Shown in pieces: positions 1 to 12,095 of a stretch of DNA of 64,000 bases; within the stretch, counting starts at the first letter, position 1, and the number at the start of each line of letters is the position of its first letter. The stretch lies in NCBI GenBank assembly GCA_020747015.1, contig JAGTJM010000003.1, positions 434,001 to 498,000 of the forward strand, given 5' to 3'. Under the pieces are notes generated by a model. It ran no database searches. It was not told where the DNA came from and saw only the letters and a program-made list of their open reading frames with translations. The stretch is from Pyrenochaeta sp. MPI-SDFR-AT-0127 (Eukaryota; Ascomycota; Dothideomycetes; Pleosporales; Cucurbitariaceae). Position numbers and translations under genes: made by a program.

Positions 1-3000
1 TGGGCCGACCTATCACCCGTCGCCACTACAACTTCCGTTCACACCCCAATCAACAATAGGGAATGGCGCAACTAGCATCAAGGCGAATAAAACTGTCCAC
101 GTAAAAGAAGATCCTTCTCATAACGTGGCCAACGGCAGCGACGCCCCTCATACAATAAATCATCCATCACTAAAGGACCCTCGAGGGGACTTGGCTTTCA
201 TGGCAAGAACACCACAAAGCCTAGGTCGCGAATCGCAAGACTCTTCGACACCTGAACTTCCCCAGTCTCGTGGACCGATCGAAATGCACCGAAGGACGAA
301 TTCTAGCCAAGTCAAAGGCAAAGTCCCAGAATTGAAAGCAAGCTCAAGTATACCTGCGGAGCTATCCTGGCCAGAGTATGGACGACAGTGTATTCTGGCA
401 GCAGAAAATAGCAGACTTAGCCCGTTCTCTCTACATCCATCAGAGTATAAGCTCTTGCGAGACCACGTTACTCATGCTCAAGTTACGATCTACTTGAACA
501 TAAGGAACGGCATCCTGCGACTATGGCACCGGAACCCGCTGGTATATGTATCTTTCGAAGAGGCTGCGGGATGCGCTCGGGATAAGCGTTTCTTCGGTTT
601 AGCGAAATTATCGTATTTGTGGCTCCTGAGGAATGGATACATAAACTTCGGCTGTGTCGAAGTACCCAGTGTTGTAGGCTCTACCCCACGAACAAAGGCT
701 AATGTTGGAGCGAGACGTACAATCATCGTAGTCGGTGCGGGAATGTCAGGCTTGGGATGCGCTCGACAGCTGGAGGGGCTGTTCGCTCAGCTAGGCGATC
801 AATTGGCAGAAGTGGGTGAACGACCGCCGAAGATAATTGTTCTCGAAGCCCGCCCGCGTGTTGGCGGTAGGGTATACTCGCATCCATTCCTCAATCAGTC
901 TGGCTCCACGCTCCCGCCGGGGCATCGTTGCACCGCTGAGATGGGTGCGCAGATTGTCACGGGATTCGAGCACGGGAACCCAATGAATGCGATCATCCGA
1001 GGACAGCTGGGAATTCCTTACCACGGTCTACGCGATAACACGATACTGTACGATTACGATGGCACAGTTGTAGAGAGAAGCCAGGATATCCTGGTGGAGA
1101 AGTTGTATAACGACGTCTTGGAACGAGCGGCTGCATACCGAAACAAGGCGGCAGCTCATCGGACAGTGGAGGGTGATCGCAACCTCTTGCTCTTTGGACG
1201 AGAGCCAAGCGATACGGGAGGGCCAACCATCGCTGAACTAGAAAATTCAGAGAGCCCTCTGCCGGCCAATGCTACGAGCACAGCATCAATCAAAGAAGAG
1301 AAACCCACGACAGGAGTGGAGAAGCTCGCCGGAAGGGCGTATCAGTTGAGCGCTGGCTTCAACCCCGACGTTACGGCAGCGGAGGCGGTGCAGGCCATGG
1401 GGTGGAAATTGAAACCAGATGCATCGGTATCGCAGTCTCTGGATCTTGATACGATCGCGAAAGCGTCCGAGTTCCCCACGCTGGGACAGACAATGGATGA
1501 AGGACTGAGGCAGTATCAGGCTTTGGTTGATATGAAGCCTAGGGACATGCGCCTGCTCAGTTGGCATCACGCGAACCTCGAATATGCAAATGCTTCCAGT
1601 GTCAATCAGCTTAGCTTGAGTGGCTGGGATCAGGACATCGGCAACGAGTTTGAAGGTGAGCATACCGAGGTGATTGGAGGTTACCAGCAAGTTCCACGCG
1701 GGCTGTGGCAGTGTCCCAGCGTGCTAGATGTTCGCTTCAATACACCAATCAAGACAGTCCACTACAACACTGAGGAGACACGAGTGGGCGGGGCTGTTCG
1801 AGTGGAGTGCAGCAATGGCGAAGTCTTTGGGGCTGATAAGATCATCCTCACAACTCCTCTGGGAGTATTGAAGTCTGGGTCCGTTACGTTCCAACCTCCA
1901 CTTCCAGATTGGAAGCAAGACGTTATCGAACGTATGGGCTTTGGTCTTCTGAACAAGGTGCGTCATACACTTTCATTGCAGTTGCTTATGTTCTAACATG
2001 GCGTGTAGATAATTCTAGTCTATGAGAAAGCCTTTTGGGAGCCAGATCGAGACATGTTTGGCTTGCTGAATGAGGCAGAGCGTGAAGCAAGCATGCTGCC
2101 CGAGGACTATTCTGCAAAGCGTGGGCGATTCTACCTGTTCTGGAACTGCATCAAGACAAGCGGCAAGCCTGTACTTGTGGCGCTTATGGCAGGCGATGCT
2201 GCCCATTATGCCGAGACGACGACGAACGACCAACTAGTCAAAGAGGTCACCGATCGGCTCGACGCGATGTTCGCACCCAACCATGTCCCACTCCCATCAG
2301 AAACAATTGTCACAAGGTGGAGGAGAGATCCATTTGCTCGAGGGAGTTATTCATACGTTGGGCCAAAGACGCAGGCAGGCGACTATGATGTCATGGCCCG
2401 ACCTCATGGGCCGTTGCATTTTGCTGGAGAGGCAACATGTGGTACTCACCCTGCCACGGTCCATGGCGCATATTTGTCTGGCTTACGTGTCGCTGCTGAG
2501 GTGTTCGAAACCATAGCCGGCCCCATAACCATACCCAAGCCTCTCATTGAGAAGAGAGCCGCCAAGCTTGAACATGTTGCGACTACCCCAGGACTCGATT
2601 CGAAACGCAAACTGGAGCCTGTAGTGTCGCCGTCAAAGGAGGTCAAAACCATGCGAGTACAGCGAGATGAGGACTATGAGGCTGCGATTATCGGAGCCAT
2701 TCTGGAGCAGATTGGCGAACGGCCGATCAAACCAGGCCGTACAGGAGTCAATCCATTCTTGCTGTACACCAAGGACTTTTGGTACACATGTAAGAAGGAA
2801 GGCGACGATGCGCACAAAGCTAGAACTGGGAACGCAGAGGCGAAGGCGTCGAAACAAGAGATTCGTAACGCGATTGGCCTGAGATGGCGCACAGCAAGTC
2901 AAGAAGTCAAACAGCCGTATCTCGACCAAGCCAGCAATGCACGGGACGATGCCACGGCGAGCGCAAGCGACTTCAAAGAGCGGGTAGCTACTTGGGACAA

Positions 3001-3127
3001 GGAGGCGGCGCGCATACGGCGAGAGTACATCCAGCGCAACCCACCACTGGGCGGCAACGAGGATCTGATACTGAACAGCCGCACGGCTATTGAGCTCGGG
3101 GCTGGAAAGCGACTGCGGAGGCTATGA
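1..3127 (+). CDS. LSD1: LSD1-type lysine-specific histone demethylase (SWIRM, amine oxidase, HMG box), 5' partial
   Basis: FAD-dependent amine oxidase expected to demethylate histone H3 lysines in the nucleus. Exons seen: 1-1957 and 2009-3127, with a 51-bp intron. The frame is open from base 2 and no ATG starts it (the codon at 125 is GTG), so the 5' end lies outside the window. About 1,024 residues are visible. In order: a disordered N-terminus; a SWIRM domain (nt about 355-660); a Rossmann motif GAGMSGL (nt about 736) followed by LEARPRVGGR; a long substrate-domain insert; GFGLLNK ending exon 1, whose Lys matches the active-site lysine of human LSD1; a second FAD segment with ATVHGAYLSGLR (nt about 2450); and a C-terminal HMG box (nt about 2720-2990). 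SWIRM-oxidase-HMG order is typical of fungal LSD1 proteins. The next gene, creB, lies 1.2 kb downstream on the same strand. Confidence 0.93.
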
Positions 3128-4349
3128 GGGTGGAATCTCGTCTGCATTTTTCCTTTACCTTATTCTTCAGTATTGTTGTTGTATCATTCATGTGTTTATA
3201 TTTGCATATCAGGAGCGGCATGAGCATTTGCATGGGCGTTTCTGAAGGGGGGTTTTCAGTCGTCGACTATGCTCTTGGGGCACGTCTCCCGAGTCTAAGG
3301 GACGAGTTGCGTCCGGGTAAATGGGATCCATTGTGCATGGTTCTGTGCAGAGGACGACAACGTCACTCGAGCGCCAGAGGCGGCGTGTAAACTGGGGCTA
3401 TGCGGGGGATGTGTGCCGGCTGCATGGTACGGGGGCATGGCACGCACCCTCTGTCCTGGGGCAACAGCGGGACTGCACTTGGCAGGCAGCAGGAGAGAAG
3501 AGGGTTGAGTAGATTCAGAGTCAGCAAAGCAATCAGAGCCATGTGTACGAGCAGCCAAGTCGGTGTTGCAGCCGTGGGGAGCGTCACGGCGACCCAAGCA
3601 AATGCTTTGGAATCAGACAGGTGCATGGCTGGATCGTCGAACCACGAAACGGGAAGGCGCTAGCATCAAGGGGGGCCGGCGACAAGGCGAGAGGGCTGCC
3701 AACAGGCGCCACCATGTTGCTTGCGAGTCTTGTTGGCAGACAGGCGGCGCATGACTGGTGGACTTTAGCCTTGGAGCAGCGTTGCGCGCCTTTGTCGCCA
3801 GGCACACGACATGGCTAGGCGGGCAAAGCAAACCTTGGAGCTGGCGGCGAGCAAAGGACAGCGTTCCATGCATGTTCTGGAGACGTGGAGCGCCCCACCA
3901 GGCCCGTAGCACCATCTGGCGTCGCGCGCGGGCATTGGTGAGCAGCGGCGGTAGGACCGTTAGTTCCTCGTGCCCGGGGTTTCTCGTGCCCTGGTCGTGG
4001 GGATGGCCGACCAGGGTGCGGGCCTCTCACCGCGCGCATGCCCGTCTGGCGGCGTCTAGTCTCTAGTTTGCTCTCCCAAGCCAGGCCTCGCTCTCGGCTC
4101 CGGCTCTGCTTCCCATCTCTGCCAGCCTTCCCTGGGGCCTGAAAGTCCAAGTGCTGTCCTGTCTCAATTCCTCCGCTTCTCCCCATGCCATCCTCGACTC
4201 CGTCACGCTTCGAGGGCCGCCACCCACCATCTGCTGCTGCCCGCCCGCCCCTCGCCCTCGCCAACTGAGCGTCTGCGCCGCATGCTCGCCAGCGCCAGCA
4301 CCATCTCCACCCCACCGTCCTCTGCGCCCCCAACTCGCCCACCGACACC
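3128..4349. other. Intergenic region, creB promoter and leader
   Basis: About 1.2 kb between LSD1 and creB, both on the plus strand. The second half is GC-rich with pyrimidine-rich stretches just before the creB ATG, as in many filamentous fungal promoters and leaders. Long frames on both strands here have no recognisable domain and look like chance openings in GC-rich sequence. No RNA gene was seen. Confidence 0.6.
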
Positions 4350-6752
4350 ATGTCTGGCTTCTTCAGTCGCATCAAATCGGGCGCCGTGAGTATCCTGTCT
4401 GCCCTGCCCCCTCGCAATGCCTGCCACTGACCGCCACAGGCCCCGATAAGCCCAGCTGCTGGCATCGCCCCCGTCAAGAAGGACCCCAACGCGCCGGAAA
4501 CGACTCCGCTGGAGAAGCTGCTCGTCAACGCGGGGCCACTGCGCGGCGACGGCAGCGATAAGTTCTTTGGCTTTGAAAATGTGAGTCGTGCCGTCGAATG
4601 GCTGCTCCAAAGTCCGCATGCTGACCACAAATGTTTGACAGTTTGGAAGCACCTGGTACATATCCTCCTCTTACACTCACCGCCCCGCATTGAACTCACC
4701 CATTGTGCCAGCTACTGCAACTCCATAGTCCAATGTCTCTACTACTCCGTACCCTTTCGAGAACAGGTCATCAACTTCCCCGCACGATCGCCGCCAGAAG
4801 CCCTCGAGAGGCCAACCTCGTCCACCCTCCCACGACTCAACACGAACCTTCAAAATGGCCAGAACTCGGCTCTCTCTCCAGCTGGGCGAAATTCAATGTC
4901 CAGCCCCAACGCAAAAACACCAGGCAAGCCAGCAACGACTCCAGGCGCGCCAAACCAGCCCCCAGGCAACAAGCCAGAGGACAACAAGGACTCGCCCGAG
5001 TACAAGAAGAAGCAGGCCTTGGCAGCAGGCCCGGTGCTACAGATGGACTATGAGAATGCAAATGCATACGGCATGAACGAATCATTATTTTCATCGCTAA
5101 AAGACATATTCGAGGCCGTCATCGCACACAGGTCACGGATAGGCGTAGTGAGCCCACACAAGCTGCTCGAAATCCTGCGGCGAGACAACGAAATGTTCAG
5201 GACTCCAATGCACCAGGACGCACACGAGTTTTTGAACCTATTGCTGAATGAAGTCGTGGAGAATGTGGAGCAGTTTTCCAAGAACCGCATAACAGAGGTT
5301 GGTGAGTCGGAACAAAACGGGACAACTATTACTTCGGGAGAGCTAGTACCGGACCGAAATTCGACCGCCTCAAACAAATCCAACTCAGGATGGGTTCATG
5401 AGCTGTTCGAGGGCACTCTAACCTCTGAGACACGATGTCTTACATGCGAGAACACGTCGCAGCGAGACGAGGCATTCCTCGATTTGTCCGTCGACCTCGA
5501 GCAACATTCATCTGTAACTAGCTGCCTACGGAAGTTCTCCGAAGAGGAGATGCTCTGTGAGCGAAACAAGTTCCACTGCGACAATTGCGGAGGCTTGCAA
5601 GAGGCGGAGAAGAGGATGAAGATTAAGCGATTACCCAAGATTCTAGCTCTGCATTTGAAACGATTCAAGTACACCGAAGATCTACAAAGGTTACAAAAGC
5701 TGTTTCACCGCGTAGTATACCCGTTCTATCTAAGGCTGTTTAATACAACAGACGATGCAGAGGATCCAGATAGACTGTATGAGCTATATGCAGTGGTCGT
5801 ACACATTGGTGGTGGTCCATACCACGGTCATTACGTATCCATCATTAAGACGCAAGATCGAGGCTGGCTGCTATTCGATGACGAGATGGTTGAGCCGGTA
5901 GACAAAGCCTATGTTCGCAACTTTTTTGGTGGAGAAAACGTTCTCGCCTGTGCCTATGTGCTCTTCTACCAAGAAACCACTGAGGAAGCCATGATGAAGG
6001 AACAAGAAGCCGAAGGCCTTGCCGCTGCCAAGCAGGCATCTGAGCTCAACCAGGAGATTGTGGCAATAAACACACCAAAAGCCAATGGCCACACGAATGG
6101 TCACGCACATCACGCCTTCCACAACGCACAAACACCCACAGTCGAAGAAGAAGATCAGTTTGCCAGTCTCAACCACGCGGCCACTGCCCCACCTCTCGCT
6201 TCAGCCCAAACGAGCAACGAACACCATCCTGTCGAGCACGTCTCAACTCACGTCCCTGTTCTCGGTGCAAAGAAGAGTAATCTCGGACTCTTCAAGAAGG
6301 AAGGAAAAGAGGAGAAAGAGGCAAAGGCTGCAGCGAAAGAGCTTGAGAAACAAGCCAAGCAGAAGCGCAAAGAAATGGAGATTCAGCGTCGTGAGAACTA
6401 CCGCAAGCAGGAGGAAGAACTTCGAGCCGCTCTTGCAGCTAGTAAGGCATCAGCAGCCGAAGAAGACAAAAAGCGCGTAGCGGGCGGCGAGAAGAACGGC
6501 GACGGTACGCATAATGAGAGTGGAGAAAAGGATAAGCAAGCAAATGGCTTTGGAAGCGTAAAGGGCATGAGCGGCCTCAACCGATTCAGACATTCTTCGA
6601 TGAGTCTGAAGGGAAAGCCAAAGTTCTGGGGCAACAAAGACAAGCACGATGAGAATGGGGAAGGGAGCCAAGTAGAGAGCGAAGAGGGACAAGAGAAAGA
6701 GGGCAAGAACCGCTTTAGCCTTGGGAGGAAAAAGAGTACGTTCAAGTTCTAG
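4350..6752 (+). CDS. creB: Ubiquitin carboxyl-terminal hydrolase CreB (USP12/USP46 type)
   Basis: Deubiquitinase; in Aspergillus CreB acts in carbon catabolite repression with the WD40 partner CreC. Exons: 4350-4385, 4440-4580, 4642-4655 (only 14 nt) and 4712-6752, giving 743 aa. The start MSGFFSRIKSGA fits the family. The Cys box FGSTCYCNS is assembled across the last intron, with the catalytic Cys codon split TG/C. A Gly/Pro/Asn-rich linker precedes MHQDAHEFLNLLLNEV. Zinc-type CxxC pairs occur at RCLTCENT and FHCDNCGG. The His box is GGGPYHGHYVSI, followed by WLLFDDEMVEPV. The C-terminal ~230 residues are a charged Lys/Glu-rich probable coiled coil and a basic tail, as in other fungal CreB proteins. 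The gene converges with the thiolase-like gene. Confidence 0.95.
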
Positions 6753-7164
6753 GCGACTGTGCGAATCTTAAGAAAAAAAAAGGTATAATATCGGGAGAAA
6801 AGACGTTGACGCGATTAGCCTTGTTCGTGGGCCAGTCTTGAAGTTTTCAACTTTTCAGCTTGTGGCTTGGTGCAGAGGCATTTCATCGGTAGGCATGGCG
6901 ATGGCATGGCATGGCACGCTTTCCGAAAGCACTGTATTTAATCCTCGTTGTTGGCGGGATATTGTGCATATTTTCCCTATTGGATCGAGATACATAGCGA
7001 GCAGTCAGTCCACACCTCTAGTTCTGCAGGATATGACGAAATGTACATTTTCTGAAAGCGCTGTACTGTATTCTATTGTATTGCATGCATGGTCCATAGA
7101 TGAGCGCTTGGTGGAGAGCTTGGTTTTACACCCTGTTTTTACTTGATAAACTCAAGAATCAATG
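6753..7164. other. Convergent intergenic region creB / thiolase-like gene
   Basis: About 410 bp of 3' flanking sequence shared by two converging genes. An A-run follows the creB stop. It contains two copies of a CGCTTTCCGAAAGC / TTTTCTGAAAGCGC-like stretch (about 6916-6930 and 7048-7064), each followed by CTGTA. No gene was seen. Confidence 0.5.
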
Positions 7165-8990
7165 CTATAGTTTTGCTGGCTTGTCAAAGCTAAATAACCC
7201 TCTTCCTTTGGTCTGGGCATCTTGCCATACCCACCCGCTCTTGCCTACGACCTCGCTTGCTCCGCCAGCCATTTGCCGGAGAGTGCTTTCATTACCGTGA
7301 TTTGCGAGAAAGCGAGTGTTTGGGCTCCCCTTGAGACGACCGATTATGTGGCCACGGAGGGGCGTGCCGTCGCGGTTAAATTCAACCGTGTATGTCTACC
7401 GTGTGTCAGCATTTCTCGTAACAGGGCAGGCGAGTGTCCAAGGCACTCCAAGCAAGGAGAACAATGTGGCACGGGATGCTCTTACGTACCTCAACAACGG
7501 CTTCTCCCTCCGCATCCAGAGCGAGTTGTGGCGCTGCAACGTCCGTGATTTGCTGGGGAAGTGGGTTTTCTCCAGGGAACTCTCCGTCTTTCCTAGGCTC
7601 TTTTGATAAAATGATAACATACTGATAGCTCAAAACACCTCCATTGCACAATACTAACCCTTTCTTTCCCTTCGCTTTGCCATCTCTTAATTGTCTTGTC
7701 ATTTCCGTGAGTGCGTGCATCGAATAGTTGTTGCCCGCGCCACCAAAGCTTGTCAGACCGCCAAGTAGTGTCAGACTCTTTCCACCCACGATGGGCAAGC
7801 CGAGATGTTGCGCAGCAATCTTGGGCACAATAGGGAAGCAAGAGTAGATATCCACGAGGCCAATATCTTCCTTCGTTACCCCAGAGGCTTTAAGACTAGC
7901 GTCGATAGAGCGAGAAATGCTAGGTGAAGAATAAAAGTTTGGTCGCTTCCAGAACTCATCCGAGTCTTTGGTTCCTGCTCCACCAAGAGGGTAGATCCAT
8001 TTCGACTCTGGCACCCCCAGAGATCTGGCGAAGGAAGAGGACGTTAAGATGAGAGCAGAGGCGAGGTTAACGGTGTTGAAAGCGTTCATCAGGAGGGGAT
8101 CTGTCGTTCGCTTCGTCAGCATTGACTGTTACCCAAAGACAGCCAATTCAGAGAACGTACAAGGATAGCAGATCATCCGGTTTTTTTCTCCAATCTTCCC
8201 AATGACGTCTTCACTATCAGCCCTTCCAGAGTTCCATGCATACGCATTACCCTCGGCAACCTTTGAAAAGTCCGCATACAATTTTGCACTCTCGTCATGA
8301 TTTGCTTTCAGACTCTGACCCCGATGCGCTCGAAAAGCATTCTCATATAGTGGATACACGTGAATAGGAGCACCTATTTTATGGATAGCGCCAAGATCTG
8401 TACTTTGGTGAGTGGTTGATAGTGATTGCCAGAGGGAGGAGATGGTACTATTTCCGAGGTCCCGGCCAGTGGGCGTGAAGACAGAGTCAACAGCCTCAGA
8501 CGGTGGCGTCCAACCTGGTGGAGGCAGTTTCTTTGCGGCAGCACAGGCAGACACTAAAGATTATTAGTATATAATTGCTAAGGTAGACATTGTCAACAGA
8601 AGGATGGGACGCACGTGACGCCAGGGCTTCGCCACCAGTAACAACCGCGACCTTGCACTCTCCTTTTGCTATCCTCTTGGCTGCTTCATCAAAAAGTTTG
8701 CCTGGTTTGTCCCCTCCATGTTCTGAATATCTCTTCCACTTTGCCTCAACGCCCAGCTTCTGCGCTAAAAGACCGGGCAGATCGGGATACGGCCATGTCC
8801 ACGTTTTGACGACGTCAATGCTATCGATTGCCGACTGTAGATCAGTAGCTGAAGTGGGTGAGGCGTCTTTGATGGCAATATGTATAGCTTCAAGCATAAG
8901 CGTTGCGGGTTCTTTGGCATCCGCAACGGCTGTAGAGCGGTTTTTGATGTCGCCCACGCCAATAATTACAGGTGTCTCGCCAGCGGCCAT
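7165..8990 (-). CDS. Thiolase-like protein type 1 (acetyl-CoA acetyltransferase family)
   Basis: Exons on the minus strand: 8990-8615, 8553-8161, 8100-7490 and 7395-7165; 536 aa. It starts MAAGETPVIIGVGDIKNR. The N-terminal thiolase half contains VVTGGEALAS, joined by the first intron to LSACAAAKK; the centre reads RMICYPYPLLMNAFNTVN; the C-terminal half keeps FGGAGNNYSMHA (His-type loop) and LCNGG (the second thiolase cysteine). The last ~100 residues (TYTVEFNRDGTPLRGHIVGR and on) resemble the extra C-terminal domain of type-1 thiolase-like proteins. The first-half nucleophilic cysteine of classical thiolases is not apparent, because the expected stretch reads EHGGDKPGKL. Function may be an unusual CoA-thioester reaction in lipid metabolism; the substrate is unknown. 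The final residues FSFDKPAKL show no clear PTS1 signal. Confidence 0.85.
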
Positions 8991-10059
8991 GATGTGATTT
9001 AGGGTGTAGAATTCGAGAAAGACACGTTAAGTGTCTCCAAGTCAAATCGTGGGCTACATGTTGTCAAGCATGTCATGGTATTTGGAGAGTCATGATTCGC
9101 GTGAGGAGCTTGCTGATTTTGCCGAGGTACGAGCATGTCGAATGTGACAAAGAAGGAACGCCCGGCAACGAATCGCAGAAGATCAAAAACACAATCTCAC
9201 GCTTGAGAGAGATATGACGGTTCATTATGACGAGTGAGGAATGTATTATAAAGTGTCGTGGGAGCGCTGGAGGACATGAACTAGAACAAGACAAGGTCGC
9301 TGTTCGAAGTTAACCACCGAACCTCCACTTCTCCGCTTCCCTTTCCAACCCGACTAAGACACAATACTTGTCACATTCATGAAAAGCTCTCAACCCAGCA
9401 ATACCTTATCTACCTGCCCGACTGTGAACACACAGGAATCAAAACTGGAAAACGCCATTACCAGCAGCAGTAAATGTCTACCGGCATCCCTCGGAACTCG
9501 TTATCATCTATACCCTGGAGCCTTTCCAAATATGCTGGTCCAACGAACGTCCATTTTGATAGCCTCCGTTTTCATCTAGCACAGCCTGGAAGGACTATAC
9601 ATCATGGATTAGATTGATTAGTTCGTTTCCAGAAAAGGTTACATGGTGAATTGGAACTTAGAAGCCCATCGATGAGCATCTAACTTCCATCGTATAGATT
9701 CGCAGGCCTAGATCGGAATAAGTTGACAGAGCAGAACACGACTGACTTATGAAGATAAAAACAAAGAGCAGAGTGAGAGGATTGTCTTTATGGCACATGA
9801 AGCCGCGAACTCTTCTTAATAATCGTTCTAGCACAAACCGGCGCACGAAATTGGTAGCTAGGCTTTGATGATACAATCATAGGTTACAGCTAGTAGAGGA
9901 ATCTTCCCTGAATGGCTTATGTATTGTCATTCCATTAGAGGCAGGCGCTCACAACTCATCCGACATCATAACCTGTTTAAAAGACGATAGCAATGTCCCG
10001 CAAACTCTGATAAGTTTCTGAGCTGAGACCAACCCCTAAGTATCAAGCAATAAAAGCGA
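8991..10059. other. Intergenic region upstream of the thiolase-like gene
   Basis: About 1.07 kb between two minus-strand genes, holding the thiolase-like promoter and the 3' flank of the membrane protein gene. Frames here are short and without domains. No RNA gene or repeat was recognised. Confidence 0.5.
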
Positions 10060-12095
10060 TTAAAGTGTCAGACCAGACACTCGAAGCGCGAAGTTTCCAG
10101 CGACAACCGCTAAAGTCACTAAAGTTCCACCTACAACTGCTGGCGTCAAAGAGGCTGGACAGAAAGCATCCCCGGCAGCTTGAAGGACATTGACGATAAA
10201 CATCCATCTTCCCACGAAAACTGCAAACATGAGACCCACCCAGATCCAGTAGAACAAATACCGTCCCAGCATTGCAAGCCAATGAGCACCCGTGCCAAAG
10301 AGGCCCCTGAAGAATCGGAGCGGAGGGAAAACACGTTCCTTGTCCTTGACAACGACCATCCATCCAATCTCCCACATTGCCAGGAATGGGGCAGCGAAAA
10401 AGAAAGCGAAGAAACAGATCCATGCAGCCCATATTCTGAAAGCTAGTTTTGCAAATACACTCATCTTCAGAAAAATGGAGATCAGAACGAGCGGGATGAT
10501 TGCGTTGCCAGTGATGAAGTAGAGCGCTCCAATGGCGAAGCCAGGAATTGTTGTCAAGAATAATCCAAGGTAGACTCGCGCCAATTCTGCGGGCTGGTCT
10601 ACGGCTGCAATTGAGGGAGGCACTCGAGGCCCTTTCAGCATATCGGTAAATGTTCCCATGAGGAAGAAGCTAGCAATGCTGACTAGGGAATCGACGAGAA
10701 GTACTTGACTGCCAAATCCCTTCCCCAGGAATATTCCACTGAGCAAGGCCACTATAGGTGCGGACCTCGGTGTCATAAGGAAGATTCCGAGAGAAGCTAT
10801 TAGTGAGTTTTCTACAGAACTCTTGGAAAGCGCAAATGCCATCAGTAAGGGTACTCCGAAACCGAGTATCAACGCGCGGCAGAGTTCGACCCTAGAAGGT
10901 GAGGTACAATGTCAGTATATGCACGTGTCATGTGCAATTCGTAATTTGGTATTACGTACCATGAGAAATACTTCTCGGTTGGTCTACGTTTGTACCACCA
11001 TATCTCGAGACAGACATGCGCTATCTCGATGAGTATATTGAGCATCGTTGACGCGATGAGGATGCTAAGACGAGGACATGATTTACCACCTCCATACACA
11101 AACAAACCTGGTGGCAGCCACTGAAGCTTGCGGATCGTTGTGGAGACACAGGAATTAACTTCCTCCAGCTTGCGTTGAGTGACGCATCGCAAGTATTGAA
11201 TTGGACTGCATCAGCAAGAAGCGATCAGTACGGATTCAGTCTACTTGTACAGCTTCGACTTATTACACATACGTCTTTTCGAGGGCCCACGTTATTCGTG
11301 ACGAACGATGTTCGAGGAATATGCGTGTCGAATCGTTGAATATCTGCATAGTGTGAACTATCGTAAGCGCAGGAATATAAGAAACGGGGAGAGAAGTGTC
11401 GTTGGTTCTTCGACATCTATGTCCTTACCGGCATGAATTCAGGATACTCACACATCTGACTGCCAACTACTGGGACTGCAGGCCCTGTTGGACCTGTTCC
11501 CGTTTTGAAACTGAGTGCTGTCGGATACAGAAGCGTCATCCCCGAATCGGGCACTCCTGAATATGAGCAATTGAAACTATCAATGTATCTGATGCTAGGG
11601 TCAGCACAGGCACGTAGATTAGATAGACGTAACCCCCCTTGGCCTACTTACGAATTCATGGAGCAATTGGAGAATGTGGAAGCGAGCTGGTAGCGTGTCT
11701 GAGGTGCCAACTCTTTGTCGGGGCAGGTCTGGAGTGACTCGATATAGGCATGGCACGAAGACTCGACATTCTGCATAACCGATCAGCTACAAGACAGCGT
11801 TTTGGATGTGCATCAATATAGCTGACGAATGAAAGAGACACTTCCGCCTACATACATCAAGAAACGCCTTTGGAGTCAAGTCGCTACAATATGTCACATT
11901 GGTCGCAGGAGTGGTCGTGTTAGATAAAAGAGTAACATTTCCTGCATTATTGGAAGTCCAGGTATCGTTTCGCCTCAAGAACCTATGCTCTACGGGGTAT
12001 CGAGAAATCGAAGATGCTTCAGCGAATGTATAGAAGGCAGTGATGTACAAAACAAACAGTAATGCCCTTGGCCAAGGAGAATGAGAGACGATCAT
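10060..12095 (-). CDS. Polytopic membrane protein with cysteine-containing N-terminal ectodomain, unknown function
   Basis: Family not recognised. Six exons: 12095-11856, 11770-11652, 11588-11452, 11357-11273, 11205-10960 and 10891-10060, giving 552 aa with all splice phases consistent. The chosen ATG starts MIVSHSPWPRALLFVLYITA, a good signal peptide or first membrane segment; the frame stays open upstream, so a longer N-terminus is possible. Residues about 30-180 are hydrophilic, with several NxT/S sites and cysteines (YCSDL, SSCHAYIESLQTC, NCSMNS, NCSYS), consistent with a disulfide-bonded extracellular or lumenal domain. The C-terminal ~330 residues hold about 8 hydrophobic segments, beginning LSILIASTMLNILIEIAHV and ending after PAVVGGTLVTLAVVAG. 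It could be a receptor- or transporter-like protein, but no signature decides. Confidence 0.75.

Noticed and set aside
3815..4699. 294-codon minus-strand frame before and over the creB 5' exons
   Set aside because: It lies antisense to well-supported creB exons, is dominated by Arg/Gly/Ala from GC-rich DNA and has no domain.
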